Source: a virus
Strand: one strand, 5' to 3'
DNA length: 55,549 bases
Virus record (IMG/VR): IMGVR_UViG_3300048769_000079
Span: 1 to 55,549 of that record
Shown: positions 7,488-15,911 of the stretch, piece by piece
Numbering within the stretch: position 1 is the first letter of the stretch
Layout of the letters: each line of letters begins with the position of its first letter
The notes under the pieces: generated by a model
What the model was told of the DNA's origin: nothing
Database searches by the model: none
Seen by the model: only the letters and a program-made list of their open reading frames with translations
Position numbers and translations under genes: made by a program

Positions 7488-8034
7488 ACTTAAAGCTGAA
7501 GGTAGTCTTTTTAGAATTATTGCTTTAAAAAATTTTAGATTCGTAGCAAAAGGTCAACCCGGTGGTTTAATTGAGGATGAAAAGAATTTAAGCCAAGAGG
7601 ACGACGCGTGGGTATCCGGCGACGCGCAGGTATCCGGCGACGCGCAGGTATTCGGCGACGCGCAGGTATACGGCAACGCGCAGGTATCCGGCAACGCGCA
7701 GGTAACCGGCGACGCGCAGGTATACGGCAACGCGCAGGTATTCGGCGACGCGCGGGTATCCGGCGACGCGCAGGTAACCGGCGACGCGCGGGTATCCGGC
7801 GACGCGCAGGTATACGGCGACACGGATTTGCTAGTAATCGGCCCAATAGGATCGCGCAAAGCGTACACAACCTTTTTTTCCGAAAAGGGTAGAATTGCCG
7901 TTTCATGTGGATGCTATTACGGAAGTATAGATCAGTTTGAAGGAAAAGTAATTTGTGTTCACGAAGAAGGAATTTACAGAATACAGTATGATTTAGCTAT
8001 TAAAATGGCAAGAAATACTTTAAAGGTAAAATGA
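7471..8034 (+). CDS. Hexapeptide-repeat (left-handed beta-helix-like) phage protein
   Basis: The 187-residue protein has an N-terminal cap (FRIIALKNFRFVAKGQPGG), then about twelve tandem hexapeptides of type DAxVxG with aromatic or Ser/Thr at the fifth position. A C-terminal domain ends IYRIQYDLAIKMARNTLKV. Proteins with this cap-repeat-tail design are common in phages and prophages, and the repeat is expected to fold as a left-handed beta-helix. No enzyme function is known. The DNA repeat is 18 bp, so copy number may vary between isolates. It overlaps both neighbours. Confidence 0.85.
   Translation: MKKKYELKAEGSLFRIIALKNFRFVAKGQPGGLIEDEKNLSQEDDAWVSGDAQVSGDAQVFGDAQVYGNAQVSGNAQVTGDAQVYGNAQVFGDARVSGDAQVTGDARVSGDAQVYGDTDLLVIGPIGSRKAYTTFFSEKGRIAVSCGCYYGSIDQFEGKVICVHEEGIYRIQYDLAIKMARNTLKVK
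7603..7830 (+). repeat. 18-bp tandem coding repeats (DAxVxG)
   Basis: About twelve to thirteen imperfect tandem copies of an 18-base unit of type GACGCGCAGGTATCCGGC. The variable positions are the codon after GTA/GTT and the GAC/AAC codon. The repeat leaves all other frames open, producing false open frames on both strands. Confidence 0.9.
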
Positions 8035-8513
8035 AATCTAAAAATATTTTCAACGGCGCAACGCTCATTGATAAACCACCGTCCGACTTTATGGGCGGGC
8101 GCTGGGTGACCATCGATCCGGGAGATAATACGGCGATTTGTCAATGGATTGAAGGCGAGATGATAGAACTCCTTACCTTTACAAAATGCCTTCAAAATGC
8201 ACCAATACTTCATATCTTTACGGGCGCGTCGGTTATCATTGAAAACGTGGAACTTTGGGGAGGTTCGGCCGTCTCCTATACCAGCGCCGCGCGGGGTGAT
8301 CTTTTCAAATTGGCTATGGTCGTAGGAGTTTTGATTGACAACTATAAAAAGTGCGGATGCTCTGTTTATTTAGTAAGCCCCCGAAAGTGGAAAGGCCAGC
8401 TTGATCAAAAGCAATTACAACATATTTTATTAAAAAAATTTAAATTTAAAGCCCGAAACGATCACGAGGCAAGCGCCTTCGCGATTGGGCTCTGGGCTGC
8501 GGGGTGCTTTTAA
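8031..8513 (+). CDS. RuvC-like Holliday junction resolvase
   Basis: This 160-residue protein shows the RuvC/RNase H-like arrangement: VTIDPGDN with Asp29, VIIENVELW with Glu71, and a C-terminal NDHEASAFAIGLW with Asp144. SPRKWKG at 116-122 matches the SPxxWK-type segment seen in phage RuvC-like nucleases. The likely role is resolution of branched DNA during recombination or before packaging. Its ATG overlaps the previous stop (ATGA), and its stop overlaps the next start (TAATG). Confidence 0.8.
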   Translation: MKSKNIFNGATLIDKPPSDFMGGRWVTIDPGDNTAICQWIEGEMIELLTFTKCLQNAPILHIFTGASVIIENVELWGGSAVSYTSAARGDLFKLAMVVGVLIDNYKKCGCSVYLVSPRKWKGQLDQKQLQHILLKKFKFKARNDHEASAFAIGLWAAGCF

Positions 8514-9019
8514 TGGAATGCACTAAGTGTCAACTTGCAAAAACACGAATTAAACTCGTACCTGGGCGCGGTGAACTTACCGCAAAGATATTGATAATTG
8601 GGGAATCGCCGTCAAAGGGGGACGACGTTTTAGGCCTGACTTTTACCGGGGAAGTTGGTAAATTATTAGATTTACTTTTAGTAAGGGCATCGATCTCTCC
8701 AAAGGATTGCTATTTTATTACCTCGGTGCTTTGTCGCCCTTGCGATAAGCAAAATGGCGAAACGCGGGAAGTTTATACGGATGAAATTTTTTCCTGTTTT
8801 GATAATATTATAGAGCGCTTTAGCTATTTACCGAATATTCAAGGTGTAGTATTTGCCGGTTCGGTTGCTAAAAAGTGGTACGCCTCGCGGTTCAAAGGCA
8901 TGCCGCAAACTACAATAATAAGTCCGGCGCTTTTAGCGCACCAGGGCGGCGCGGCAAGTTCGCATTTTTTAGACGCATTGAATTCTTTAATTGACTTTAG
9001 GAAGGAATTGGGTTTATGA
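8513..9019 (+). CDS. Uracil-DNA glycosylase, family 4-like (Fe-S type)
   Basis: The 168-residue protein carries the family 4/5 pattern: CTKCQLAKTR near the N terminus with two cluster cysteines, GESPSKGDD as the catalytic-loop region, FTGEVGKLLD, and ITSVLCRPCDKQ with two more cysteines. SPALLAHQGG occupies the usual HPS/HPA position near the end. It would remove uracil, or act more generally on damaged bases, in phage DNA. I prefer the ATG at 8513 (TAATG overlap) over a GTG 9 bases earlier, because it puts ECTKC at the normal N-terminal position. Confidence 0.85.
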   Translation: MECTKCQLAKTRIKLVPGRGELTAKILIIGESPSKGDDVLGLTFTGEVGKLLDLLLVRASISPKDCYFITSVLCRPCDKQNGETREVYTDEIFSCFDNIIERFSYLPNIQGVVFAGSVAKKWYASRFKGMPQTTIISPALLAHQGGAASSHFLDALNSLIDFRKELGL

Positions 9020-9636
9020 AAAAAGAAACGGATTTTGGGAAAGAAATAGCCATTTACGATCCGGCAAAACCAATCGCAATTCAAAATGACGGTGATCGGG
9101 AAAGGACGTATGCTTTACTGGTAGAGGTAAAACAAAAGCGAAAAATAATCGTGGACTTTTTTAAAGATTCAAAAGAAAAAGCCCACGCGACATGGAAAGC
9201 AATTTGCGGAAATGAAAAAACCTTTACCGATAAACTTGACCTTTACGATAAGACAGCCCGCGCGGCGATTAAAGTTTTTGATGATAATAGAGAAGCGCTG
9301 CGCGTCGCCGAGGAGAATCGACTCAAGGCTATTGCGGAAAAGAACGCTGCGCGGGCTTCGGCAGCGCTCGAAAAACGCGCCGAAAAGACGCTTGACCCGG
9401 AAAAGAAAGCGGCCTTGTTAGATAGAGCGGCTAATATTGTCCCCGATTTTATTTCCCTTCCCAGCGCTGCGACCGGAGGTCGAAAGGTTTGGAAATGGCG
9501 CTTAATTAACAAAATGGAGGTGCCTTTGGAATACATGATACCTGATGTAAAGCTTTTGAATATCCTTGCCGGGCAGGGGCGCGTTGTACCGGGCATCGAG
9601 TTTTATCAAGATACTGCATTGGTGGTGCGAGCATGA
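9016..9636 (+). CDS. Coiled-coil protein of the recombination region
   Basis: The 206-residue protein has a central, very Ala/Lys/Glu-rich helix (about residues 85-140) and a C-terminal globular part (WKWRLINKMEVPLEYMIPD...). Phages often carry such a coiled-coil protein ending in a short conserved WKWEIxDxxxIPxxY-type motif next to their recombinase or SSB genes. The function is not established. It lies between the glycosylase and the Sak4-like gene with ATGA overlaps on both sides, so it is probably part of the recombination operon. Confidence 0.7.
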   Translation: MKKETDFGKEIAIYDPAKPIAIQNDGDRERTYALLVEVKQKRKIIVDFFKDSKEKAHATWKAICGNEKTFTDKLDLYDKTARAAIKVFDDNREALRVAEENRLKAIAEKNAARASAALEKRAEKTLDPEKKAALLDRAANIVPDFISLPSAATGGRKVWKWRLINKMEVPLEYMIPDVKLLNILAGQGRVVPGIEFYQDTALVVRA

Positions 9637-9857
9637 GTGAGACACGGTTTTGTGCTGATTGTAAACACGCATTCATTGAAGATGAGAAAAGATTAAAAGA
9701 AAATCAGATTGAAATTGAAGAATATCATTTCTACTGTAAGCTTTTTTATACTCTAAGTATTATTACCGGAATAGCAAAGCAGAGTAAATGTTTTGAAGAA
9801 AGATTTCAATCCGGAAGGTGCGGAGAGGAGGGGTATTTTTATGAACCTAAAACCTGA
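9633..9857 (+). CDS. Small cysteine-containing protein
   Basis: The 74-residue protein has FCADCKHA at the start and later cysteines (CKLF, SKCFEERF, GRCGEEG), consistent with a small zinc fold. Its charged middle is helical. It overlaps the preceding and following genes. The function is unknown. Confidence 0.55.
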   Translation: MSETRFCADCKHAFIEDEKRLKENQIEIEEYHFYCKLFYTLSIITGIAKQSKCFEERFQSGRCGEEGYFYEPKT

Positions 9858-11334
9858 AATCCTTTCTCATCCTAATATTCCGTTACCGCTCCACGGACTT
9901 TCTCCGCGCGCTTTAAACGGGGATAAGTGGTGGAACGAAATCCGGCAAGCTGTATACCGTGAGTACGATTATCATTGCTTGGCCTGTGGTACACCGAAGG
10001 CTTTGGCTAAAGGGCATACGTGGCTCGAAGCCCACGAGTATTATGATATTGATTACAAAAAAGGAACAATGGTATGCAAAGAAATAGTTCCGCTCTGTCA
10101 TTACTGTCATAATTTCATTCATAGCGGACGTTTACTTGCGGTAATGGGAAAAGAAAAAAGCGTTGAAGAAGTCCGGGCGATTTTAGAACATGGCTTTGCG
10201 CTCTTAATACAAAGCGACCTAAAAGCCTTCCCCGGAACCGTTGCCCTTGCAAAACAAGTAGGTGCTAATACTTTTGGTGTCACGGCTTACGTAATCAAGG
10301 AATGCGTGAGCTGGGAAAAGTGGCGATTTATGTGGAATGGAAAAGAGTATTTTTCAAAATTCAAAAATGTTGAAGAACTTAACAAATTTTATGAAAGTGA
10401 GGGCAAAATGGACCGTCCGATTCCTAAGCTGCGGGAAATAAATCTCGCACTCAAAGAAAACAAAGTATATCCGCCTCCGATTAAATTGGATAGCGGTAAA
10501 AAAATCTACACTTTACCAACGCAAGCAATTGAACCCGTAGATGACCTCGGCGCGTACTCGTTTCTTATTTACGGACAAAAGAAAATCGGAAAATCAACAC
10601 TTGCATCCCTGTTCCCGGATGCGCTTTTTTTCATGTTCGAGGCCGGGGCAAAGGCCCTGCGGATAAAGCGCGTTGATATTAACCTTTGGGAAGATGCACT
10701 TGGGTATCTTTCCGCGCTGGAAAAAGCACCCGTAAAGCCAAAAACGATTATCATTGACACGGGTTTTGAATCTAATCAAAAAGCGATGAAATTCATTTGT
10801 CAAAAGGAAGGTATTGATTACCCGCGCACAGATAATTTCGGTAAAGATTGGGACGCAATCAAGCGTGAACTTCGTGACTTTCATGACCGCATCCTGGCGC
10901 TGGGAACAGGTCTCGTGGTCCTTTGTCACGAAACGGTAAAGGAGCAGCAAACAATCGTCGGACAGAAATACGATCAAGTCGTTCCTTTACTTAATAAGGC
11001 CCTGGACGATTTTTACCGCGCCGTCATTGATAACGTATGGTGGTATCATTACCGAGGGAAACAACGTTTTCTACAAATCAAAGGCACGGACCACGCAATG
11101 GCGGGAACGGCTTTACAGGCAGATCGCTTTTTCAAAACTAAAACCGGGCAACCTATTGCGGCAATTCCTATTCCCAGTGACCCGTCAAAGGGTATGGCGG
11201 CTATTGAGGCGGCATTTCATAATAGGCAGGAAAGAGCATATATTGACGAAACGGAACTTTTTTCTGAAACCGCCGTCACACGTTCGAAGAATGATAAAAT
11301 AGCGAAGGAGGCGCGTAAAAAGAACCGAAAGTAA
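9841..11334 (+). CDS. HNH-like domain fused to Sak4-like RecA/AAA ATPase
   Basis: The 497-residue protein starts at ATG 9841, with GGAGAGGAGG upstream. The N-terminal part (about 40-96) has CLACG at 46-50, EAHEYYDID at 64-72 and CHYCHNFIH at 86-94: two CxxC pairs and histidines, as in HNH nucleases. The C-terminal part (about 238-420) is a RecA-like ATPase with Walker A GQKKIGKST at 245-253, Walker B KTIIIDT at 301-307 and VVLCHE as a sensor strand. It resembles Sak4-type phage recombinases that assist strand annealing with SSB. The next gene is an SSB-like protein, which supports the role. I have not seen this fusion described. The join is one uninterrupted frame. Confidence 0.8.
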   Translation: MNLKPEILSHPNIPLPLHGLSPRALNGDKWWNEIRQAVYREYDYHCLACGTPKALAKGHTWLEAHEYYDIDYKKGTMVCKEIVPLCHYCHNFIHSGRLLAVMGKEKSVEEVRAILEHGFALLIQSDLKAFPGTVALAKQVGANTFGVTAYVIKECVSWEKWRFMWNGKEYFSKFKNVEELNKFYESEGKMDRPIPKLREINLALKENKVYPPPIKLDSGKKIYTLPTQAIEPVDDLGAYSFLIYGQKKIGKSTLASLFPDALFFMFEAGAKALRIKRVDINLWEDALGYLSALEKAPVKPKTIIIDTGFESNQKAMKFICQKEGIDYPRTDNFGKDWDAIKRELRDFHDRILALGTGLVVLCHETVKEQQTIVGQKYDQVVPLLNKALDDFYRAVIDNVWWYHYRGKQRFLQIKGTDHAMAGTALQADRFFKTKTGQPIAAIPIPSDPSKGMAAIEAAFHNRQERAYIDETELFSETAVTRSKNDKIAKEARKKNRK

Positions 11335-11397
11335 ATGTAAAATAATAGGCTTTCTTTTATAGTTTTTAATCTACACTTTACAAAAGGAGTAACACTT

Positions 11398-12129
11398 ATG
11401 GGTATCTACGCAAATCGGTTAAAGCAAATGCAAAAGACAATGACCCAACAGATGGACGATTATACGCCGGGCGGCTTTTCGCTCTTGCCGGAGGGGGAGT
11501 ATACCTTCCGCGTTCAGGCAACGCTTGACGAAACGAAAAAAGAACCTCCACGGATTATGGTCGTTTGGAAATTTACCGTTGCCGAGGGCGATGCGGTGGG
11601 GAAAAGTGTTTTTGACCGAACAATTATTGAGGACAATAAAACTGGCGCGCAAATTTGTCGCGGGCGCTTGGAGGACCTCGGACATGAATGGCCGGAGGAA
11701 ATTGTCAAACTTGAAAGTCTTTTGGAGGCCGTAACCGCAAACCCGCCGCTCGTCGAGGGCCGCGTGACGCATGAGAGTTCCACGGGAAAAGATGGAACAA
11801 AATATACCAATGCACGGATTCGTATAACGAACGTACTTGACGGAATTCCTGGCGGTGACACGGTGACACCTTCCGAACCACAAGAAGCCGAAACGGATTC
11901 GAACCTTTCCGGCCTTCTCGCAATTTGCGGTTCTTACCAGCTTGACTACATCGACGATTCGATGGACAGCTCGGCAATCATTGCTGCGTTAAAGGAAAAC
12001 GGTGCGACTTTCAAAGCCGAAGACCTCCAGCCCGACGAACTTGCGGTCTTGGAAGCCGTTGACGCAACGCTCATCGAAAAGCCGAAGCCGGTTACTCCGA
12101 CGCGTAAAGTAGTTGGTAAAAAGAAATAA
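11398..12129 (+). CDS. DUF669-like single-stranded DNA-binding protein
   Basis: The 243-residue protein begins with a helix and then GGFSLLPEGEYTFRVQ, followed by MVVWKFTV...GKSVFDRTIIED. These are the OB-fold-type strands and the PxGxY start seen in phage DUF669 SSB-like proteins. A CGSYQLDYID region follows and the end is basic (TPTRKVVGKKK). Placed after a Sak4-like gene, it is the probable SSB partner, binding phage single strands in replication and recombination. Typical SSBs end in an acidic tail; this one ends in Lys residues, which is unusual. AAAGGAG precedes the ATG. Confidence 0.75.
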   Translation: MGIYANRLKQMQKTMTQQMDDYTPGGFSLLPEGEYTFRVQATLDETKKEPPRIMVVWKFTVAEGDAVGKSVFDRTIIEDNKTGAQICRGRLEDLGHEWPEEIVKLESLLEAVTANPPLVEGRVTHESSTGKDGTKYTNARIRITNVLDGIPGGDTVTPSEPQEAETDSNLSGLLAICGSYQLDYIDDSMDSSAIIAALKENGATFKAEDLQPDELAVLEAVDATLIEKPKPVTPTRKVVGKKK

Positions 12130-12154
12130 CTTTAACAATTTAATTTAATTTATT

Positions 12155-13930
12155 ATGAAAAACCAACCGCGCCCCTTTCTTCCCAGCGACGTAATCAACG
12201 CGGATTACGAGACTATCTCTTTATATGCACGTGAAGGCCGTATCTTCGCTGCATCCTTTACTTGGTGCAGCGACGGGTACACCGAGGTCTGGCGTGAATC
12301 GGGCGCGGTTCGTTTTTATCAAGAAGAAAAAGAGGTTGCACGTACTACGGGCAACTTTCGAAGTCGTTTGGCGGACTTTTGGGCATCCCCTTGCCCAGCG
12401 GTCGCGCATAATTTGAAATTTGAATTGCATTTTACCGTATCAGGTTTATTTGTAATAAACCCGATAAAGCCTTTACATGATACAATGATAATGTCTCAGT
12501 ATATAGATAATCTTTGCCCTAACCATGGGCTTGATTACCTCTTTAATCGTTTTCACGGAAAGATAGATTGGATAGAGGAAGCGGATAAGGCTATTTCGAA
12601 ATGTAAAAAGATTTATGGTTCTTACGATAAGCATCCCGAAGAATTGATGTTTACTTATCAGCATGGCGACGGTTTACGTGGGGCATTGTTGTATAATTTA
12701 TTTTGGCCTTTAGTAGAGCCTAAATCTGAATATGAAAATGAAATTGAACTTATTAAAACTACCGTCGCAATGGAGCGGCGCGGGTTTATGTTGGATATAT
12801 TTCAGGCAAAAAAATTAATTGACTTCATGGAAACCGAATTAAAGGGTAACGAAGTAAAGACGCGGAAAATTGTAGGTCACTACATTAATTTACTAAGTGA
12901 GAAACAGTTAAAAAATTATCTATTTTGTGAACTCGGTTTCCCGGAAATGGACTCTACGGATAAAGAAGCAATTTTAACAATAAATCACCCTGTAGTGGAT
13001 TGTATACAAAAAGCGCGCACTTACTCTAAAGGCGTTGCAATTATAAAGGGGTATATCGATGCAAAAGATAATCAGGATATTGTTCACCCGGACATCCGAA
13101 CTAATAAAGCAGGCACTGGACGTGAAACATCTGAAAATCCAAACCTCCAAAACATTTCTAAAGAGGTTAGAGCAGGGGCGGTGTATACTGTGCCCGCACG
13201 GCGATGTTTTAAAGCCCGACCAGGTTACGTTTTATTGTTGGCTGATTACTCAGGGATTGAAATGCGTTTGGCCGTCCAGGGTACAGGTATCCCGCGTCTT
13301 TTTCGGCTATGCGATGAAGGCTATGATTTTCACGCTTCCTGCGCACGGTCCTTCTATGGTGATATTTACGAAAAAGAAATTGACGCAGCGCTAAAAAGCG
13401 CGTTACGGTCCCGCGCGAAAAACGCCCGGTTCGCGATGCTTTACGGTGCCGGCCTAAAGCAAACGGCTCGGACGCTTGGTCTAACGATAGACCAAGTTAG
13501 CGCGGGATACGAACGCGATAAGCGTGACTTCCCGGAGTTTTATATACTGATGGATAAATGTACGCACGACGCAAAGCACGACGGATATGTTACAAATTTT
13601 TTCGGACGAAAACTTCGCGTGCCGCTGGACAGGCCTTACGCGGCAACGGATTATTTGATTCAGGGGAGTGCGGCAGCACTTTTTAAGCACGCTCAGGTTA
13701 AAGTTTCGCGTTTCTTTAAAACGCAAAATATCGACGCTCATATTATACTACCCGTTCACGATGAACTGGTAATGGAAGTTCGGCGCGGTTTAGCGTTACC
13801 TCCGTTGTGTAAAGAAATCTCTCGGCTCATGGTTGATTGCGAACAGATTAAAGTGAAAATGAACGTTGACTTTTCAATAGCGACGTATACTTGGGATAAG
13901 AAGAAGGAATTTAAAATAACATCATGCTAA
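12155..13930 (+). CDS. polA: Family A DNA polymerase (PolA-like) with 3'-5' exonuclease region
   Basis: The 591-residue protein has an exonuclease domain starting with ADYETISL (DxE motif) and AHNLKFELHF (second motif), then the polymerase domain. Motif A is LLADYSGIEMR, motif B is RSRAKNARFAMLYGAG and motif C is VHDELVMEV, with TNKAGTGRETSENPNLQNI before motif A. All catalytic acids are present. It is shorter than E. coli Pol I because it lacks the 5' nuclease, as in many phages. It replicates the phage genome, probably with the clamp-like protein encoded at 15912. The stop overlaps the primase start. Confidence 0.95.
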   Translation: MKNQPRPFLPSDVINADYETISLYAREGRIFAASFTWCSDGYTEVWRESGAVRFYQEEKEVARTTGNFRSRLADFWASPCPAVAHNLKFELHFTVSGLFVINPIKPLHDTMIMSQYIDNLCPNHGLDYLFNRFHGKIDWIEEADKAISKCKKIYGSYDKHPEELMFTYQHGDGLRGALLYNLFWPLVEPKSEYENEIELIKTTVAMERRGFMLDIFQAKKLIDFMETELKGNEVKTRKIVGHYINLLSEKQLKNYLFCELGFPEMDSTDKEAILTINHPVVDCIQKARTYSKGVAIIKGYIDAKDNQDIVHPDIRTNKAGTGRETSENPNLQNISKEVRAGAVYTVPARRCFKARPGYVLLLADYSGIEMRLAVQGTGIPRLFRLCDEGYDFHASCARSFYGDIYEKEIDAALKSALRSRAKNARFAMLYGAGLKQTARTLGLTIDQVSAGYERDKRDFPEFYILMDKCTHDAKHDGYVTNFFGRKLRVPLDRPYAATDYLIQGSAAALFKHAQVKVSRFFKTQNIDAHIILPVHDELVMEVRRGLALPPLCKEISRLMVDCEQIKVKMNVDFSIATYTWDKKKEFKITSC

Positions 13931-15879
13931 AACCACCAGACCCAACGCTTGTATTTAAGCAATTTGGATTTAAAGAGCAGAGCGAAGACGTAAAAAACTA
14001 TAACGGAGAATGTCCCTTTTGTCACGCGGCGGGACACTTCGGCATAGCAAAGGACGATACTAATAAAAAGTGGAATTGTTTTAAGTGCGGAAAGCAGGGC
14101 GGGTTTCAAGGATTTTTACGGGAAGTCGTTTCCTTTTCTAAAGGAAATGGCTTAAAAGAACTTAGTAAACGGCGCGGACTTTCGGTTGATCTTTTAGAGT
14201 CTTTACAAATCGGTAGTATTAATGATAGATGGGTGATTCCAATTTTTAGTCATGACGGTTCAACAATCCTAAATATAAAAATCTACGACGGTGATAGCTT
14301 TAAAAATACCGCCGGATGCTCTTCTTCAATTTACGGGCTTTGGACGTTGCCCGAAAAATACAATACCGTTTACTTCTGTGAGGGTGAATGGGATACGATG
14401 GCAATGATGGAAATGGTAACCGCAACGGATATTGCGGTACTCGGCGTCCCGGGCGCGGGCGCTACGCTTAAAAACGATATTATTGATTTATTTGTTGGAA
14501 AGTCTGTTTATCTTTTTTATGATAATGACCCTGCCGGGAGAGCGGGAACGGCAAAAACGATTTCCGCTCTTACCCCCGTGGCAGCGGAAATAAAATATCT
14601 CGCTTGGCCCGAAGACACCGCGCCGGGTTATGACGTTCGGGACATATTTACAAAAAAAGAAAACCCTTTAGAGTGGTTGGAAAAACATCTAAAGGCAACC
14701 GAAGTTCTCAACGCCGGGGAGACTGATATTACCGGAGGTTACGTACCGTATACAGACGTGTATGATGCGTTTGGAAAGTGGTTTCATCTCTCGGACAATA
14801 GAAAATATGATCAAAAGGCTACGGATATTTATGATGTTTGCTTTGGCGCAGTATTCGCAAATCGAATCCCCGGTGATCCTGTTTGGCTTTACGTCTGTGC
14901 ACCTCCGGGCGGGTTTAAAACCGTCCCGCTTTTAGCAATGACCGGAGGGAAGCATATTGAAATCCACGAGTCCGTGACCGCTCCGGCGCTTATATCCGGG
15001 CAAAATCAAGGCGCGGTTGACCCTTCTCTCATCCCTAAGCTAAATGGGAAAGTATTGATTGTAAAGGATTGGACTATTATTTTAGGATTACCGGAGCACG
15101 AGCGGAAGGAAATCGAAAGCATATTACGCGGCGCGTTTGACGGAGTTTGCGGCCGAACGTTCGGGAACGGAATTCGACGGGATATAAAATCAACGTTCGG
15201 AATTATTGCGGCCACCACTCCAGTGATTGAACAGTATTTCGAAGAGACCTCGGCCACTGGGGAAAGGTTCTTGACTTGGCGAAATTGGATTTCTAAGGAC
15301 TTTACCGTTCGGCACGAACATATTAAAAAGGCGATTGAAAATATCTCCCAGGAAATCAAAATCAATAAAGAAATTAATGGTATAGCAAAGCGCGTTCTTC
15401 TTTATAAACACGAGAACTTACCTACTTATACAAAGGAGCAGATGGAGCGCTTTATACATATCGGGCAATTTATCGCGGCGATGCGCGGCGCGGTTACTCG
15501 TGACCGCTACCGGAAAAACGTTTTATATACGCCTTTTTCCGAAGTAGCAACGCGGTTGACTAAGCAACTTGTAAAGCTGGCAATGGGAATTTCTATTTTT
15601 AAAAATCAAGAGCGCGTTGCAAATGACACGTTTCGAATATTAAAAACGGTTGCGTGGTCAAGCGTTTCGTCTCGGTACGCGGAGGCGTTAAAGGCTTTTA
15701 TGCGTAAAGATATAATGACTCCGGTTGACGTCGAGAAGCAAATAAACCTACCGGTGGAAACCGTTGCAATTGTGATGGAAAATATGTCAATGTTGGGAAT
15801 AATAGAACGAATTGAAAAATTAAAATGGCACGTAAAGCCACGGTTTAAAACGTTGGTCGAACAAGCAGATTTAATATAA
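13924..15879 (+). CDS. DNA primase-helicase (zinc ribbon, TOPRIM, C-terminal ATPase)
   Basis: The 651-residue protein has a CHC2-type zinc ribbon (C30, C33, C52, C55), a TOPRIM domain with YFCEGEWDTMAM and LFYDNDPAGRAG, and a C-terminal ATPase-like domain. In the last, VCAPPGGFKTVPLL stands in for the P-loop and VLIVKDW for Walker B. The P-loop is degenerate (GGFKT instead of GxGKT), so the helicase activity is less certain than the primase activity. ATTPVIEQYFEE may be the sensor region. It works with the polymerase just upstream and overlaps it by 7 bases. It makes primers and probably loads or moves the fork. Confidence 0.85.
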   Translation: MLKPPDPTLVFKQFGFKEQSEDVKNYNGECPFCHAAGHFGIAKDDTNKKWNCFKCGKQGGFQGFLREVVSFSKGNGLKELSKRRGLSVDLLESLQIGSINDRWVIPIFSHDGSTILNIKIYDGDSFKNTAGCSSSIYGLWTLPEKYNTVYFCEGEWDTMAMMEMVTATDIAVLGVPGAGATLKNDIIDLFVGKSVYLFYDNDPAGRAGTAKTISALTPVAAEIKYLAWPEDTAPGYDVRDIFTKKENPLEWLEKHLKATEVLNAGETDITGGYVPYTDVYDAFGKWFHLSDNRKYDQKATDIYDVCFGAVFANRIPGDPVWLYVCAPPGGFKTVPLLAMTGGKHIEIHESVTAPALISGQNQGAVDPSLIPKLNGKVLIVKDWTIILGLPEHERKEIESILRGAFDGVCGRTFGNGIRRDIKSTFGIIAATTPVIEQYFEETSATGERFLTWRNWISKDFTVRHEHIKKAIENISQEIKINKEINGIAKRVLLYKHENLPTYTKEQMERFIHIGQFIAAMRGAVTRDRYRKNVLYTPFSEVATRLTKQLVKLAMGISIFKNQERVANDTFRILKTVAWSSVSSRYAEALKAFMRKDIMTPVDVEKQINLPVETVAIVMENMSMLGIIERIEKLKWHVKPRFKTLVEQADLI

Positions 15880-15911
15880 AATATTTAACCTAAAAGAAAG
15901 AGGGCAGTACC

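Noticed and set aside
7603-7830. CRISPR-like array
   Set aside because: Tandem 18-base units have no unique spacers and are in frame within one gene.
7535-7906. Minus-strand frames of 104 and 123 codons (Arg-Arg-Ile-Pro-Ala and Cys-Ala-Ser repeats)
   Set aside because: They are shadows of the 18-bp coding repeat in the hexapeptide protein; every frame is open there and no ribosome site is present.
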